The notes beneath the pieces were generated by a model. That model searched no databases and was not told where the DNA came from. It saw nothing but the letters and a program-made list of their open reading frames with translations. 64,000 nucleotides of DNA. Source: Achromobacter sp. UMC71. GTDB taxonomy: Bacteria; Pseudomonadota; Gammaproteobacteria; Burkholderiales; Burkholderiaceae_B. The translations under genes and the position numbers were made by a program. The stretch is from positions 79,356-143,355 of the forward strand of contig NZ_LZZT01000034.1 of assembly GCF_014170305.1 (NCBI RefSeq), in the 5' to 3' direction. Of the stretch, positions 63,591 through 64,000 are shown piece after piece; position 1 is the first letter of the stretch, and each line of letters begins with the position of its first letter.

Positions 63591-64000
63591 AAGCGGCCAG
63601 CGCCATCACCGCCTTGATCAGCATGGCCACGGCCACCAGCGCCGCGAACAGCGCGAAGCTCTGCTGCAGGCGCCGTGGCGGGAAGCGATCGGCGACGGCG
63701 CGCCCGGTCAACATGCCCACCACCGCGGCCAGCGTGAACGGCAACGCGATGAACCCGTCCAGATGGCCGCCCGCCGCGGCGGCGGCCACGCCGCTGGCCG
63801 ACACCAGCGCGATCACGGCCAGCGACGTGCCCACGATGGCCTGCATCGGCAGGTCGGTGGCGCGGCGCAGCGCGGGCACGATCACGAAGCCCCCGCCCAC
63901 CCCCAGCAAACCCGACAGGAATCCGGCGATCACGCCGGTGCCGGCCAGCGCCCGGGCGCACGGCGCCGTCCAGCGCAGGCGGCCGGTGTCCGTATTGAGC
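63589..64000 (-). CDS. TauE/SafE-family permease (partial, 5' end off window)
   Basis: The C-terminal 136 or so residues of a sulfite-exporter TauE/SafE-family membrane protein. The family repeat GVIAGFLSGLLGVGGGFVIV is visible, followed by GTSLAVIALVSASGVAAAA and GRAVADRFPPRRLQQSFALF. The frame stays open to the right edge, so the GTG at 63933 is not the true start. Members move sulfite, sulfoacetate or other anions; the substrate is unknown. Convergent with the PaaK-like gene. Confidence 0.88.
   Translation of the reverse strand, partial: LNTDTGRLRWTAPCARALAGTGVIAGFLSGLLGVGGGFVIVPALRRATDLPMQAIVGTSLAVIALVSASGVAAAAAGGHLDGFIALPFTLAAVVGMLTGRAVADRFPPRRLQQSFALFAALVAVAMLIKAVMALAA

Overview
This 64 kb window is chromosomal, GC-rich DNA (roughly two-thirds G+C by eye) that reads as a betaproteobacterium of the Alcaligenaceae, most like Bordetella or Achromobacter. 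The reasons are the layout of the kdsD-kdsC-lptCAB-hpf-ptsN-hprK block, the mreBCD-mrdA-rodA block divergent from gatCAB, a fused LivM-LivG transporter protein, two complete Liv-type ABC systems and short GC-rich palindromic repeats. No rRNA, tRNA, CRISPR array, prophage or intact insertion sequence was seen. The species call is inference; no database was searched.

Layout. 1-6.2 kb (minus): a cytochrome bd oxidase operon, GbsR/MarR-type regulator then cydA-cydB-cydX-cydD-cydC, with cydC running off the left edge. 6.5-7.7 kb (minus): purT with a clear terminator. 7.8-13.9 kb (plus): Kdo synthesis (kdsD, kdsC), lipopolysaccharide export (lptC, lptA, lptB), ribosome hibernation (hpf) and the PTS-related regulators ptsN and hprK. 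14-17.4 kb: a MocR-type regulator convergent with two multiheme cytochrome c genes. 17.6-23.5 kb: rapZ-rlpA, ogt and rsmI (minus), then yraN, a SIS-domain gene (gmhA/diaA), dolP and a thioredoxin-like gene. 23.6-29.9 kb: metQ (minus), argB, a HAD hydrolase, slmA, then an anion transporter with an Ldh-type dehydrogenase. 29.85-30.66 kb: a gene-free island of nested inverted repeats. 30.7-36.3 kb (minus): the elongasome set mreB-mreC-mreD-mrdA-rodA. 36.5-39.9 kb: gatCAB. 40.0-42.4 kb: a VapBC-like toxin-antitoxin pair, pyrE and xthA. 42.9-47.6 kb: gdhA, a copper chaperone, argP/argO and an orphan LysR regulator. 47.9-52.8 kb: the first Liv transporter (livK, livH, livMG fusion, livF). 53-54 kb: ohr and ohrR with palindromic operators. 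54.1-63.5 kb: a Crp/Fnr-family regulator divergent from an operon that encloses a second Liv transporter (livG, livH, livM, livK, livF) between two adenylate-forming ligases. The window ends inside a TauE/SafE permease.

How the genes work together. The left third is mainly envelope biogenesis and respiration, the middle is cell shape, tRNA-dependent amidation and nitrogen metabolism, and the right third is carboxylate or amino-acid uptake. The most unusual items are the repeat island at 29.9-30.6 kb and its relative at 52.8 kb, an in-frame palindromic repeat inside gatA, the transporter-plus-two-ligases operon whose PaaK-like member lacks the usual nucleotide-binding loop, and several genes whose -10-like boxes sit only 6-7 bases before the start codon, which suggests leaderless transcripts. 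I did not find a clearly new defence or mobile system.
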